A stretch of DNA of 64,000 nucleotides from Herbaspirillum hiltneri N3 (GCF_001267925.1 NZ_CP011409.1:1240001-1304000); one strand, 5' to 3'. Positions 9,078 to 19,215 are shown, counted from the stretch's first letter. The notes: generated by a model from the sequence alone, not told the origin. Translations and numbers: made by a program.

Positions 9078-9106
9078 TGACATGCCGATGACATGTTGAC
9101 CGGGTT

Positions 9107-9409
9107 TTACTTCGAGCCGCTCAGCAGCGCAAAGTGTTCGACATTCGGCGCACCGGCGAAGAACGGGCCGACGATGCCGCGCCATTCGGTGAAGGCAGGC
9201 GATTCGCGGAAGTCGACGGTATGGTTTTCCAGTGTCGCCCATTGCACCATCAGCAGGTAGCGTTCCGGCGCTTCGATGCCCTTTTGCACCTGGTGGCCGA
9301 GATAGCCCTTGGCCTTGGCGATGGTTTGCGCGATGCCGCGCTGGATGGCTTCGTCGAATTCAGCCTGTTTGCCTGGTTGGATGCGGATGTCGGCAAGTTC
9401 CAGAATCAT
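9107..9409 (-). CDS. Antibiotic biosynthesis monooxygenase (ABM) domain protein
   Basis: A 100-residue single-domain protein of the dimeric alpha+beta barrel ABM fold. It starts MILELADIRIQPGKQAEFDEA, then has the typical YLLMVQWATLENHTVDFRESPAFTEWR segment and a C-terminal FAGAPNVEHF strand. ATG 9409 has GGAG 8-11 nt upstream (cGGAGacaac). Family members range from heme-degrading or quinol monooxygenases to proteins of unknown role; nothing here indicates a substrate. It is divergent from the uracil permease gene across a 338-bp gap. Confidence 0.82.
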   Translation of the reverse strand: MILELADIRIQPGKQAEFDEAIQRGIAQTIAKAKGYLGHQVQKGIEAPERYLLMVQWATLENHTVDFRESPAFTEWRGIVGPFFAGAPNVEHFALLSGSK

Positions 9410-9638
9410 TGTTGTCTCCGTTTGAGCGTGTGAGTGGTGAAGCGGGGCTTGATTATTACATTTTCCCGGCGGCATCGCGTGATGCATGGTCGGGCGGTTG
9501 CTGAAAAACTTTCAACGCCGGCGCGGCCAAATTGGGGCAGCACCGGTCCACGGCGGGGAATTCTGCACCGCGACAACGCAAGCCGGCGCGGCAGCGCATT
9601 TTTTTTGCGTTTTTCGATGGATTCAGGCCCTGGAGCAA

Positions 9639-9667
9639 TTGTCATTTGCACCTTGCCTCAATACACT
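9639..9667 (+). promoter_or_regulatory. Candidate sigma70 promoter of the uracil permease gene
   Basis: TTGTCA (9639-9644), a 17-bp spacer and TACACT (9662-9667), matching the consensus at 5/6 and 4/6. It lies 80 bp before the permease start, which also has a good ribosome site (GGAAGGAA). The rest of the 338-bp divergent gap (9410-9747) holds no other element I can support. Confidence 0.5.
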
Positions 9668-9747
9668 AGCGGTCATTCAACAACAAGGCGCATCGAGGCT
9701 TCCGGCCCGGCGCGCCATATAACAACCTAACACTCGGAAGGAAATTC

Positions 9748-11046
9748 ATGGCGGGTTCATATTTCCCACAATGGCGTGTGCGCAGCGGCACGTCGGATGG
9801 ACAAGGACAGGTTATCGCAGCCGATGAACGCCTGCCGATGCCGCAGACGGTCGCCATGGGGGTGCAGCACGTGGTGGCGATGTTCGGTTCCACCGTGCTG
9901 GCGCCGCTGCTGATGGGCTTCGATCCTAACCTGGCGATTCTGATGTCGGGCATCGGCACCTTGCTGTTCTTCCTGCTGGTGGGCGGCCGCGTACCGAGCT
10001 ATCTCGGTTCCAGCTTCGCCTTCATCGGTCTGGTGATCGCCGTCACCGGCTATGCCGGACAAGGTCCGAACGCCAACCTCGGCGTTGCGCTCGGCGGCAT
10101 CGTCGCCTGCGGCGTGGTCTATACGCTCATCGGTTTCCTGGTCGGCATCGTCGGTACGCGCTGGATCGAAACCCTGATGCCGCCGGTAGTGACCGGTTCG
10201 GTGGTTGCGGTGATCGGCCTGAATCTCGCGCCGATCGCGGTCAAGGGCGTGACCGGCAACAACTTCGACGCCTGGATGGCGCTGGGCACGGTGTTGTGCG
10301 TGGGCCTGGTGGCGGTGTTCACGCGCGGCATGATGCAGCGCTTGCTGATCCTGATCGGCCTGCTGCTGGCGTATGTGATCTACGCCATCCTGACCAACGG
10401 CGCCGGTCTCGGCAAGCCCATCGATTTCAGCGCGGTCGCCAATGCAGCGTGGTTTGGCGTCCCGAGTTTCGCGGCGCCGGTGTTCAAGGCCGAAGCCATG
10501 GCGCTGCTGGCGCCGGTCGCCATCATCCTGGTCGCGGAAAATCTCGGCCACATCAAGGCGGTCAGCGCCATGACCGGCCAGAACCTCGACAAGTACATGG
10601 GACGCGCTTTCATCGGCGACGGCCTGGCGACCATCCTGTCGGGCAGCGTCGGCGGCACCGGCGTGACGACCTACGCCGAGAACATCGGCGTGATGGCGGT
10701 CACCAAGATCTATTCGACGCTGGTGTTTGTGGTGGCGGCGGTGATCGCGATCGTGCTGGGCTTCTCGCCGAAGTTCGGCGCGGTGATCCTGACGATTCCG
10801 GGCGCAGTGCTGGGTGGCGTGTCGATCGTGGTGTTCGGCCTGATCACCGTGTCGGGCGCGCGCATCTGGGTTGAGAACAAGGTCGACTTCTCCAACAACA
10901 CCAACCTGATCGTGGCAGCGGTCACGCTGGTGCTGGGTGCGGGCGACTTCACGCTGAAGCTGGGCGGCTTTGCGCTGGGCGGCATCGGCACCGCCACGTT
11001 CGGTGCGATCATTTTGTATGCCTTGCTGAGGAAGCGCGGCGCATAA
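9748..11046 (+). CDS. rutG: RutG-type uracil/xanthine permease (NCS2 family)
   Basis: A 432-residue inner-membrane nucleobase:proton symporter. It follows RutG throughout: MGVQHVVAMFGSTVLAPLLMG, LMSGIGTLLFF, GGRVPSYLGSS (NCS2 motif), GTRWIE.LMPPVVTGSVV, AVFTRGMMQRLLIL, APVAIILVAENLGHIKAV (substrate-contact helix with the conserved Glu), GDGLATILSGSVGGTGVTTYAENIGVMAVTK and GGIGTATFGAI. About 12-14 membrane segments are evident. The other rut genes are not in the window, so this copy probably serves general uracil uptake. It is monocistronic: its own promoter candidate lies upstream and a terminator directly downstream. Confidence 0.9.
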   Translation: MAGSYFPQWRVRSGTSDGQGQVIAADERLPMPQTVAMGVQHVVAMFGSTVLAPLLMGFDPNLAILMSGIGTLLFFLLVGGRVPSYLGSSFAFIGLVIAVTGYAGQGPNANLGVALGGIVACGVVYTLIGFLVGIVGTRWIETLMPPVVTGSVVAVIGLNLAPIAVKGVTGNNFDAWMALGTVLCVGLVAVFTRGMMQRLLILIGLLLAYVIYAILTNGAGLGKPIDFSAVANAAWFGVPSFAAPVFKAEAMALLAPVAIILVAENLGHIKAVSAMTGQNLDKYMGRAFIGDGLATILSGSVGGTGVTTYAENIGVMAVTKIYSTLVFVVAAVIAIVLGFSPKFGAVILTIPGAVLGGVSIVVFGLITVSGARIWVENKVDFSNNTNLIVAAVTLVLGAGDFTLKLGGFALGGIGTATFGAIILYALLRKRGA

Positions 11047-11058
11047 AGTTGTCGAAAC

Positions 11059-11087
11059 AAAAACGCGGCCCGACAGCCGCGTTTTTT
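11059..11087 (+). terminator. Intrinsic terminator of the permease gene
   Basis: AAAAACGCGGC-CCGACA-GCCGCGTTTTTT: an 11-bp stem, 6-nt loop and six T, 13 bp after the stop codon. Confidence 0.9.
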
Positions 11088-11301
11088 ACATGCAAGGTTT
11101 TACCGATTCAATCTTCGCGGACTTGCCCATTACGTGCCCATTACTTGCCAGATTTCCATTGAGCAATGTTCCCGAACTTACTATACTAACGCGTGGCAAT
11201 TGCTTTGCATCTGATCAGGCTCGGGAAGGGGACTGCGGTGCGTACGAAAGAATTGCCTCTTGCCGGCCGCGGCTATCACTCAAAAAACAGGAACACGCCG
11301 T

Positions 11302-11547
11302 ATGAAGATCTCTTTGACACATTCCCTCGCGTTGTTGTGCGTTGCCGCTGCGCCCATGCTCTCCTTGTCGGGTTGCGACGCCTTGGCAGGCAAGAAGGAC
11401 TACGCGTATTTCCGCCAGCATCTGGATGAAGCCAAATCGGTGGCCGACCAGTGCCAGATGAACGGCACCTCGGGCATGTCCAAGGCGCAGATGTCGCAAT
11501 GCGACGCCGCCCGCGACGCATACGCCAACCGCAACTACAGCTACTGA
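11302..11547 (+). CDS. Small lipoprotein, EexN-like
   Basis: An 81-residue predicted lipoprotein. The signal peptide ends in the lipobox LSGC (Cys about 25). The mature part is DALAGKKDYAYFRQHLDEAKSVADQC, then Gly/Ser, then MSQCDAARDAYANRN. The order Y-x-x-H, a Cys, and a second Cys followed by an Ala-rich helix recalls EexN-type small lipoproteins. EexN itself is an entry-exclusion protein of conjugative elements, but many chromosomal look-alikes exist, and no conjugation genes are near. ATG 11302 has a weak AGGA about 10 nt upstream. The 255-bp gap before it holds no clear promoter. Confidence 0.7.
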   Translation: MKISLTHSLALLCVAAAPMLSLSGCDALAGKKDYAYFRQHLDEAKSVADQCQMNGTSGMSKAQMSQCDAARDAYANRNYSY

Positions 11548-11660
11548 TCCCGCTCGTCCCGGGGCAAGGCGGCGCTGCCTTGCCCTGGCGCCGGCCTTGT
11601 CACAAAATTGTCAAAGTCGGCCGGTAGAATCCAGCGTTTTCACGTCGATAGCGCCGCGCC

Positions 11661-12674
11661 ATGCACAATCCCCCGGACACGCCCCAGGCTCTGCACTTGC
11701 TGTATGAACCTGCGGGCTTCATTTGCGCGTTCCGTTTCGACGAGGGCCGTGCCACCCAGTTGAAGTGGCATGAAGTCATGGCGGGGAAAATTCCCTCGCC
11801 GGCCTTCAGCTGGCTGCACGTCAAGACCGCCGACGTCAAGGTGCGCCACTGGATGGAAACCAGCGACGACATCCCCGAACACATCAGCGAATTCCTGCTC
11901 AGCAGCGATACTCATCCCTGCCTGCACACCACCGCCAACGGCTTCTACGGCACGCTGGCCGATATCAAGATGGAGATCGGCGACACCGGCACCGAGAAGG
12001 GCGCGCTGCATTTTTTCCTCGACAGCAATCGCCTGCTGACGCTGCGCACGCAACCGCTATGCTCGACCAACATGCTGCGTCAGAAAGTGCTCGACGGTGC
12101 CCCGTTCGACAATTCGATGGAGTTGTTCGCCGAGTTGCTACGCTGCCTGGCCGACGGTTTCGACGCCCGCGTGGCGCAGCTCAACGACAAGGTCGACGAC
12201 ATCGAAGAATCGGTATTGTCGGATCGCCGTCCCGAAGACCGCAGCGAACTCAGTGCGATCCGTCGCCAGTTGGCCGAACTGCGTCGCCACATTACGCCGG
12301 AGCGGCGTCTGCTGAGTCAGCTCAATCGCCTGCGGCCGTCGTGGGTGCCGACCGCCGCGCTGGAAGAACTCAACCACGCGCTCGATGAACTCAACGAATT
12401 GCACCTGACGCTGGAAGCACTATATGAACGCGCCAAGCTGCTGCAGGAAGAAATCGCTTCGCAGATGTCCGAGCAGATGAACCGCAATCTGATGGCCTTG
12501 TCGATCCTGACTGCGTTGCTGATGCCGGCGACGCTGGTGTCGGGCATCTTCGGGATGAACGTGGCGGGTTTGCCGGGGCTGCACGACGAGGCCTCGTTCA
12601 TGATGGTGATGTGGGTGATGATAGGCCTCGGCGTAGCGACGGTGGCTTTGCTGAAGTGGCTGAAAATCTGGTGA
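11661..12674 (+). CDS. zntB: Zinc transporter ZntB (CorA/MIT family)
   Basis: A 337-residue inner-membrane metal-ion transporter of the 2-TM-GxN family. It has a large soluble N-terminal domain with a long coiled helix (residues about 150-260, rich in Glu/Leu/Arg), then two C-terminal helices: LMALSILTALLMPATLVSGIF, ending in the signature GMN (298-300) followed by VAGLPG, and FMMVMWVMIGLGVATVALL. GMN-V-x-G-x-P is the ZntB-like rather than Mg-type CorA loop (YGMNF.MPE). ZntB is known as a proton-coupled Zn uptake system, earlier thought to be an exporter. The gene stands alone. Its stop codon sits inside a short tandem repeat. Confidence 0.85.
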   Translation: MHNPPDTPQALHLLYEPAGFICAFRFDEGRATQLKWHEVMAGKIPSPAFSWLHVKTADVKVRHWMETSDDIPEHISEFLLSSDTHPCLHTTANGFYGTLADIKMEIGDTGTEKGALHFFLDSNRLLTLRTQPLCSTNMLRQKVLDGAPFDNSMELFAELLRCLADGFDARVAQLNDKVDDIEESVLSDRRPEDRSELSAIRRQLAELRRHITPERRLLSQLNRLRPSWVPTAALEELNHALDELNELHLTLEALYERAKLLQEEIASQMSEQMNRNLMALSILTALLMPATLVSGIFGMNVAGLPGLHDEASFMMVMWVMIGLGVATVALLKWLKIW

Positions 12675-12705
12675 TCGCTGATCGCTGATCGCTGATCGCC
12701 GATCG
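12672..12705. repeat. Four tandem TGATCGC heptamers
   Basis: TGATCGC is repeated four times without interruption (12672-12699) and followed by a degenerate fifth unit (CGATCG). The first unit contains the zntB stop codon, so slippage here would not change the protein. Confidence 0.9.
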
Positions 12706-12751
12706 TTTCCTCAAAAAGAATTCATAACGCTCGACGCGACTGCGGAGAAAT

Positions 12752-12808
12752 GCACAAAGCGCAGCGAGTGACGCGCTTTGTGCGATCCGACCGGCAGATT
12801 GCCGGTCG
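12752..12808. terminator. Two adjacent hairpins between convergent genes
   Basis: The first is an 11-bp perfect stem, GCACAAAGCGC (12752-12762) with GCGCTTTGTGC (12773-12783), loop 10. The second is a 9-bp perfect stem, CGACCGGCA (12788-12796) with TGCCGGTCG (12800-12808), loop 3. Neither has a T-run. They separate zntB (+) from the WXXGXW gene (-) and probably act as a terminator region for both. Confidence 0.55.
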
Positions 12809-12820
12809 ACGATGCCGGGA

Positions 12821-13225
12821 TCAGCAATTTCCTTTTTTTGCTTGTCCCGGAGGGCAATGATAGCGGGGGCCGTCATGACGATCGTCGTCGTCATGTTCGT
12901 GACGGCGTTCTTCGCCCCGGCGCCAGCCGCCGCGATGCAGCTCCCATCCGCGTGGTCCCTCGCGCCATTCGGGACGCTCATATTCATAGCCGCGGCGCAC
13001 GCGTTCCCAGTGTCCCTGCACCCATATATGGCGATGTCCATCCCAGTTCCAGTATCCGGGCGCCCACAGGTAACCGCCGCGTGGCGGAGGGGGCGCTTCG
13101 TAGCGTGGTGCGGGGGGCGGCGTGCCGATATTGATGTCGACGCTGACTTGTGCCGCGGCCTGTCCGGGCAAGAGCGCTGTCATGCAACTGAGGGCGAGTA
13201 CGGAAGCGTAGAAAAAGCGTTTCAT
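12821..13225 (-). CDS. Secreted WXXGXW-repeat protein
   Basis: A 134-residue protein with a cleavable signal peptide (MKRFFYASVLALSCMTALL, cleavage near AAAQ, residue 26). The mature part has a Pro-rich hinge (PPPAPRYEAPPPPRGG) and the paired W-x-x-G-x-W motifs WAPGYW and WVQGHW of the YXWQ/WXXGXW family. A very basic/acidic tail rich in Arg, Glu, Trp and Asp (HEHDDDDRHD) and a terminal PPGQAKKGNC follow. Such proteins are common in Burkholderiales, probably periplasmic, of unknown function. The His/Asp cluster could bind metal (inference). ATG 13225 is chosen because the longer frame upstream lacks a signal peptide. Confidence 0.8.
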   Translation of the reverse strand: MKRFFYASVLALSCMTALLPGQAAAQVSVDINIGTPPPAPRYEAPPPPRGGYLWAPGYWNWDGHRHIWVQGHWERVRRGYEYERPEWREGPRGWELHRGGWRRGEERRHEHDDDDRHDGPRYHCPPGQAKKGNC

Positions 13226-13258
13226 TTGGTGCCTCTTTTTTGATTTTGAGTGAATCGC

Positions 13259-13286
13259 ACTATACCGAGAATTTTTCTTTCGCCAA
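13259..13286 (-). promoter_or_regulatory. Candidate promoter of the WXXGXW gene
   Basis: Read on the minus strand: TTGGCG (13286-13281), a 16-bp spacer and TATAGT (13264-13259), 34 bp before the start codon. Confidence 0.5.
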
Positions 13287-13384
13287 CGGATGATGCATTT
13301 GATTACATTTGACATCGCTTCAGCCCCAAGCAGATGTTGACGAGGCTTCAACGGAAGTTTAGCTCCGTACCGTATTCTCCTGTC

Positions 13385-13423
13385 AAAAAAAAATCCTTCC
13401 GTAAGCAACTACGGAAGGATTTT
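13385..13423 (-). terminator. Intrinsic terminator of the DUF1993 gene
   Basis: On the minus strand, AAATCCTTCCGTA-GTTGCT-TACGGAAGGATTT is followed by a run of T; the plus strand shows the matching A-run at 13385-13393. It is 60 bp beyond the stop at 13483. Confidence 0.88.
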
Positions 13424-13482
13424 CAATACTCTCTGCGCCATCTGATCGTCCGCGATGAACGGCGGGCGCTTCCTGCGCAAGA

Positions 13483-13992
13483 TCAGTAAGTGCCGATGTA
13501 GTCGCTCTTGCCGACTTCGACGCCGTTGTGACGGAAGATGTCGTAAGCGGTGGTGACATGGAACAGGAAGTGCTGGATACCGTAGTGCAGCAGGTAGGCT
13601 TCGCCGGTGAAGCGCTTTTCCTTCGGCGTGCCGGGACGCAGCACGATTTCACGCTCGGCGGCGCCGTCGAACTGTTCCGGCTTGAGGGTCTCGATGAAGG
13701 CCAGGGTCTTGTCCAGGCGCGCCTGCAGATCGGCGAAGCCGGCTTCGTTGTCTTCGTACGGCGGCACCTCGACATTGGCCAGGCGCGCCGGCACGCCCTT
13801 GGCGAAGTCGGCGGCGATCTGCACCTGGCGGGTCAGGTTCAGCATGTCGGGAAACAGGCGCGCCTTGAGGAAGGCGTCGGCGTCGATGTTCTTCGCAGTC
13901 GCATGTGCTTCGGCCTTGGCGAGGATGCCCTTGAGGCTGTTCAGGCCTTGCTTGAAGACGGGCACTGAGGCGTTGTAGAAAGAGATGGTCAT
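13483..13992 (-). CDS. DUF1993 family protein
   Basis: A 169-residue soluble protein. It starts MTISFYNASVPVFKQGLNSLKGILAKAEAHA and has ARLFPDMLNLTRQVQIAADFAKG, PPYEDNEAGFADLQARLDKTLAFI and the C-terminal LLHYGIQHFLFHVTTAYDIFRHNGVEVGK. These are the hallmarks of DUF1993, a four-helix-bundle family related to DinB/YfiT-like proteins. The conserved His residues (HYGIQHF..H) resemble a metal site. Function is not established. ATG 13992 is preferred to an upstream start that adds a Cys/His-rich non-conserved stretch. It is last in a minus-strand series after glnS and the 100-aa membrane protein. Confidence 0.85.
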   Translation of the reverse strand: MTISFYNASVPVFKQGLNSLKGILAKAEAHATAKNIDADAFLKARLFPDMLNLTRQVQIAADFAKGVPARLANVEVPPYEDNEAGFADLQARLDKTLAFIETLKPEQFDGAAEREIVLRPGTPKEKRFTGEAYLLHYGIQHFLFHVTTAYDIFRHNGVEVGKSDYIGTY

Positions 13993-14046
13993 GTTGCAGT
14001 CCTTTGGTATGTGCCTGCATGCGCAAATGCGCATGTCCGGGGTTGA

Positions 14047-14349
14047 TTATCTTGTATAGCTGAGATGAAGCGGACGGAATTTCGAGTACAGCCACAGGCC
14101 ACAGGCGAACAGCGTGCCGAGGAAGCCGGTGAAGATCAGCGCCATCATGATGCCAACGAACGGCGAGGCGATCAGGCCCATCAGGCCGGTCAGGTGCTGG
14201 CCGTTCCAGACGATGGTTTCGGCGCCGAAGAAGGCGAACAAGCCCATCAGGACGGCCAGCGGCACCATCGAGAACGTGGCGGCGATGAACAGGACCTTGT
14301 ACACCGTGCCGAAGGAGAAGCGCTGGATTTGCAATGTTTCAAACATCAT
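14047..14349 (-). CDS. Small membrane protein (100 aa), unknown
   Basis: A 100-residue protein with two hydrophobic segments (about 17-40, VYKVLFIAATFSMVPLAVLMGLF, and 53-86, TGLMGLIASPFVGIMMALIF onwards) and a basic C terminus (YSKFRPLHLSYTR). No family recognised. It lies 60 bp downstream of glnS and 54 bp upstream of the DUF1993 gene on the same strand, so co-transcription is plausible. Two ATG codons in a row (14349, 14346) could serve as start. Confidence 0.7.
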   Translation of the reverse strand: MMFETLQIQRFSFGTVYKVLFIAATFSMVPLAVLMGLFAFFGAETIVWNGQHLTGLMGLIASPFVGIMMALIFTGFLGTLFACGLWLYSKFRPLHLSYTR

Positions 14350-14409
14350 GGACTCGCAAGAAAATGCCGGCGTCCCGGGATGCCGGCGGGAATAATATTA
14401 TTGGAATGA

Positions 14410-16164
<1,755 letters not shown>

Positions 16165-16376
16165 GGATGCTTTGTGGGGAGACATATATGTATAGACAGA
16201 CATTTTACCGCAGCAAGCGGTATTGACGGGGTTTTACGGCGCATCGCCGGTACATCGCCGGCACTTCCGGCGGCGTGGGGCGGGAAATAATTGATTACAC
16301 CTGATACGGATGCGAATTACCTGCCGTTTTCCTTTGCTGGCAAGCTGCGTTCATCGTCAAGTCCAAGGAGGACGTC

Positions 16377-16520
16377 ATGAAGAAGCTGCTCAAACTCGCC
16401 GTCGCCGGCATCCTGGTCGCCACCTCGCTGTCGGCCTGCATCGTGGTCCCGGCGGGCCCGCCGCACGGCGGCTATTACCGCCATGGACCGTATTACGGCG
16501 GCGGCTATTACGGTCGCTAG
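16377..16520 (+). CDS. Very small Gly/Tyr-rich lipoprotein (47 aa)
   Basis: A 47-codon frame with a strong ribosome site (AAGGAGG, 5 nt spacing). MKKLLKLAVAGILVATSLSAC is a complete lipoprotein signal with lipobox LSAC (Cys21). The 26-residue mature peptide is IVVPAGPPHGGYY-type sequence rich in Gly, Tyr, Pro and His, ending GGGYYGR. Similar short Gly/Tyr/His lipoproteins are frequent in Proteobacteria, with no known role. It is easy to miss because of its length, but the signal peptide and ribosome site leave little doubt that it is translated. Confidence 0.8.
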   Translation: MKKLLKLAVAGILVATSLSACIVVPAGPPHGGYYRHGPYYGGGYYGR

Positions 16521-16660
16521 GGCGTGGGGAAGGACCGGGCTACGGAGCCGTAGCTGCAATTCATTCCGCGCGGACGGCGTTTCGTCGCATCGCGCTGTTT
16601 CTCCCCTGCGCCGCCGCAGATACTGGAATCCTGATCCGATTACATCAACAGGAGAATTCC

Positions 16661-17125
16661 ATGTCTGCCGGCTTCCTCAAGACCCTGCACGTGCTGGGCG
16701 TCGTGCTGTTTCTCGGCAATATCATCGTCACCGCCTTCTGGAAGATCATGGCCGATCGCACCCGCGATCTGGCCGTGGTCCGTTTCGCCGTGCGTGCGAC
16801 CAACTGGGCGGATGTGTTTTTCACGTTCGGCGGCGTGGTGCTGCTGTCCGTCGCCGGGCGTTCTCTGGCGGCGCAGAGCGGCATGCCGGATGTGCTGTGG
16901 CTGCGTTGGGCGTATGGCTTGTTTGCCGCGACCGGATTGCTGTGGCTGGGCCTGCTGATTCCCTTGCAACGGGCGCAGGCGAAGCTGCTGGCGCCGTTGC
17001 CGCGCGACGCTGAGATTCCGGCGCGCTACTGGCGCTTGTCGCGGATCTGGGCCGTCGCCGGTACGGTGGCGACGCTGCTGCCGTTGGCAATCGTGTGGCT
17101 GATGGCGGCCAAGCCGTCGCCGTGA
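16661..17125 (+). CDS. DUF2269 family integral membrane protein
   Basis: A 154-residue membrane protein with four hydrophobic segments. It starts MSAGFLKTLHVLGVVLFLGNIIVTAFWK and contains FTFGGVVLLSVAGRSLA, WLRWAYGLFAATGLLWLGLLIPLQ and WAVAGTVATLLPLAIVWLM. The early LHVLG and NIIVTAFWK signature fits DUF2269 (predicted integral membrane protein). ATG 16661 has AGGAG 7 nt upstream. It is convergent with the LytTR regulator gene, with only 2 bp between the stops. Function unknown. Confidence 0.82.
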   Translation: MSAGFLKTLHVLGVVLFLGNIIVTAFWKIMADRTRDLAVVRFAVRATNWADVFFTFGGVVLLSVAGRSLAAQSGMPDVLWLRWAYGLFAATGLLWLGLLIPLQRAQAKLLAPLPRDAEIPARYWRLSRIWAVAGTVATLLPLAIVWLMAAKPSP

Positions 17126-17127
17126 AC

Positions 17128-17925
17128 CTACATCTGTCGGAACAAGTGCGCAAACAGGCGGCTCACGGCCAGCGTCTCGGGCCGCTTGCGCAGTTTCAAT
17201 GACAACTTGCCGGCTTCATCGCGCTGTGCGGCGGCGACCTCGGCGATCTGCACGACGGTGCCGCGATGCACCTGCCAGAAACGCTCGGGGTCGAGCTGCG
17301 GGATCAGTTCCTTGAGGCTGGTGCGGATCAGCGCTTCGCCATCCGCGGTGACGACGTTGACGTACTTGTCGGTGGCTTCGAAATACACGACGTCGTCGAC
17401 AGGAATCAGCCGGACCTGGTTGCCGACGGCGGCGCGAATCATGCGCAGGCGCTCCTGAGGCGCGATTGCGGCCGGCGCCAGGCCGCGCAGCTGCGCCAGC
17501 ACCTGTTCCAGTCCCTGATCACCCATGTCCTTCAATCTTGCCTGCAGGCGCGCGACGGTGAGCGCCAGGCGCGCGTCGTTGGCCGGCTTGAGCACGTAGT
17601 CGATCGCCGCCTGCTCGAAGGCCCGGATCGCATATTCGTCATAGGCGGTGACAAACACCAGCAAAGGAAACGGCCGCGTGTCCGGCCATTCGTCGGCCAG
17701 TTCGCGGGCCGCTTCCAGGCCGCTCTGGCCGGGCATCTTGATGTCGAGGAAAAGGACGTCGGGCTGCAGCGCCAGCGCTTGCTCGACGGCGGCCATGCCG
17801 TTGGCGGCGATGCCTGCGATCTCGAGGCCGGGCCACAAGCGCTGCAACTGAGCGGACAGGGCGTCGGCGAGCAGGGTTTCGTCTTCGGCAATCAGGGCGC
17901 GGGCGGGTGGCGACGTGATGGGCAT
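17128..17925 (-). CDS. LytTR-family response regulator
   Basis: A 265-residue response regulator. The N-terminal receiver domain has the acid pair Glu14/Asp15 (LIAEDETLL), phosphoacceptor Asp61 (VLFLDIKMPG), Thr in FVTAYDEYAIRAFE and Lys in YVLKP. The C-terminal LytTR DNA-binding domain runs from about residue 165 (RLIPVDDVVYFEATDKYVNVVT, LKELIPQLDPERFWQVHRGTVV, AVSRLFAHLF). It pairs with the LytS-type kinase just upstream (10-19 bp gap). GTG 17934 is an alternative start; ATG 17925 was chosen, without a clear ribosome site for either. Target genes are not evident. Confidence 0.9.
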   Translation of the reverse strand: MPITSPPARALIAEDETLLADALSAQLQRLWPGLEIAGIAANGMAAVEQALALQPDVLFLDIKMPGQSGLEAARELADEWPDTRPFPLLVFVTAYDEYAIRAFEQAAIDYVLKPANDARLALTVARLQARLKDMGDQGLEQVLAQLRGLAPAAIAPQERLRMIRAAVGNQVRLIPVDDVVYFEATDKYVNVVTADGEALIRTSLKELIPQLDPERFWQVHRGTVVQIAEVAAAQRDEAGKLSLKLRKRPETLAVSRLFAHLFRQM

Positions 17926-17944
17926 GGCGGGCACGATCGGCGGG

Positions 17945-19033
17945 TTAGTTGGGTTCGGTGTAGGACTTCTTGAGAGCGTACATGGGGATGGTGATCTGCG
18001 CGACGGTGCCGGCGGGGATATTGTGCGTCAGCGTCAGCTCGGCCTCCGGTCCGTACAACACTGACAGGCGTGCGCGGATATTTTCCAGGCCGAGGTGCGT
18101 GCTGTCCGGACGATTGTAGCTGGCCGTGCTGTGCAGGCCCATGCCGGTGTCGAACACGCTGATGATCAGCAGCTCCTGATGGCGGGTCACGCTGACGGTG
18201 CAGTCGCCGCCGTCGATCTTGGGTTCGAGGCCGTGGCGGATGGCGTTTTCGACCAGCGGCTGCAGCAGCATCGGCGCGATGCGCTGGCGTCGCAACTCAT
18301 CCGGCAGCTGCAAAGTGTAGGTCAGGCGCAAGCCCATGCGCAGCGACATCAGGCCGAGGTAGGCCTTGATCAGATCGAACTCCTGGCCCAGCGAAGTCTG
18401 TTCGCTGCGCGAGGTCGACAGCGTGGCGCGCAGGTAATGGATCAGCTGGTCGAGCATCTGCTGGGCGCGCAGCGGTTCGCTGGAAATCAGCGTCTGCAGC
18501 GTCGCCAGCGTGTTGAACAGCATGTGCGGCTCGATCTGCGCCTGCAGCATCTGCAGTTGCGCTTGCAGCGCCTGCTTCTCGATGACGACGTTGCGCGCTT
18601 CCAGCGCCGCCATTTTTTCGCGATTCCAGTAGAACAGGGTGGCGCCGACGCAGGCCACCAGGATCAGGACGATCACGCCGATGGTGTTGTTGGCCTGGCC
18701 CGGGGTGAATATCCTCAGCGGATAGCCGAGCAGGGAGCTGGCGATCATGTTGCCGATGACGAACGACAGCGGCGCGAAGATCACCAGCATCAGCAGGAAG
18801 CCGGGTTTGTTCGGTTCGTCTTGCCCCCACAGCAGCAGGCGGCCACAGTCGATCAGCACCATCGCGGTGGTGCCGATGCAGATCGAGAACACCAGGTTTT
18901 CAACGAAGCCGGCGCCGATGCGCATGAGGTAAGTGACCACCAGCGCGCACAGCAGGTTGATGATCATGGTCGGCAGCAGGCCGCGCAGCAGTTCCGGCGG
19001 GATGAGGCGTAAGCGTGAAACGGGGATATTCAT
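17945..19033 (-). CDS. LytS/YehU-type sensor histidine kinase
   Basis: A 362-residue membrane kinase. Four hydrophobic segments occupy roughly residues 20-38, 45-70, 78-104 and 117-135. A coiled-coil linker (REKMAALEARNVVIEKQALQ) leads to the His_kinase domain with AQIEPHMLFNTLATLQ (His170), then HATPase_c with LLQPLVENAIRHGLEP (N box), ISVFDTGMG (G1) and HLGLENIRARL (G2). The usual QINPHFLFN is here QIEPHMLFN, a conservative change that keeps His and Asn. No extracytoplasmic sensor domain is visible, so the membrane region probably senses. It forms an operon with the LytTR regulator. Confidence 0.9.
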   Translation of the reverse strand: MNIPVSRLRLIPPELLRGLLPTMIINLLCALVVTYLMRIGAGFVENLVFSICIGTTAMVLIDCGRLLLWGQDEPNKPGFLLMLVIFAPLSFVIGNMIASSLLGYPLRIFTPGQANNTIGVIVLILVACVGATLFYWNREKMAALEARNVVIEKQALQAQLQMLQAQIEPHMLFNTLATLQTLISSEPLRAQQMLDQLIHYLRATLSTSRSEQTSLGQEFDLIKAYLGLMSLRMGLRLTYTLQLPDELRRQRIAPMLLQPLVENAIRHGLEPKIDGGDCTVSVTRHQELLIISVFDTGMGLHSTASYNRPDSTHLGLENIRARLSVLYGPEAELTLTHNIPAGTVAQITIPMYALKKSYTEPN

Positions 19034-19215
19034 GAAAAGTTCTGGGGGAATCCGATGAGTTCTCTGATGGCGGAATGGTAACCCGATTCGGCAGCCGCAC
19101 CAGCCCCCGGCGACGAAGCGGCGAATCGGGACGATGAAATGCTGTTATCGCGCCGTCGCCCGGCATAGAATGTCGGCACTAAAAACGCGTTCCAAATTCT
19201 TGCAGGGAGAAAAAT

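Noticed and set aside
11302..11547. The EexN-like lipoprotein as evidence of a conjugative element.
   Set aside because: No transfer, relaxase or type IV secretion genes nearby; similar small lipoproteins occur on chromosomes.
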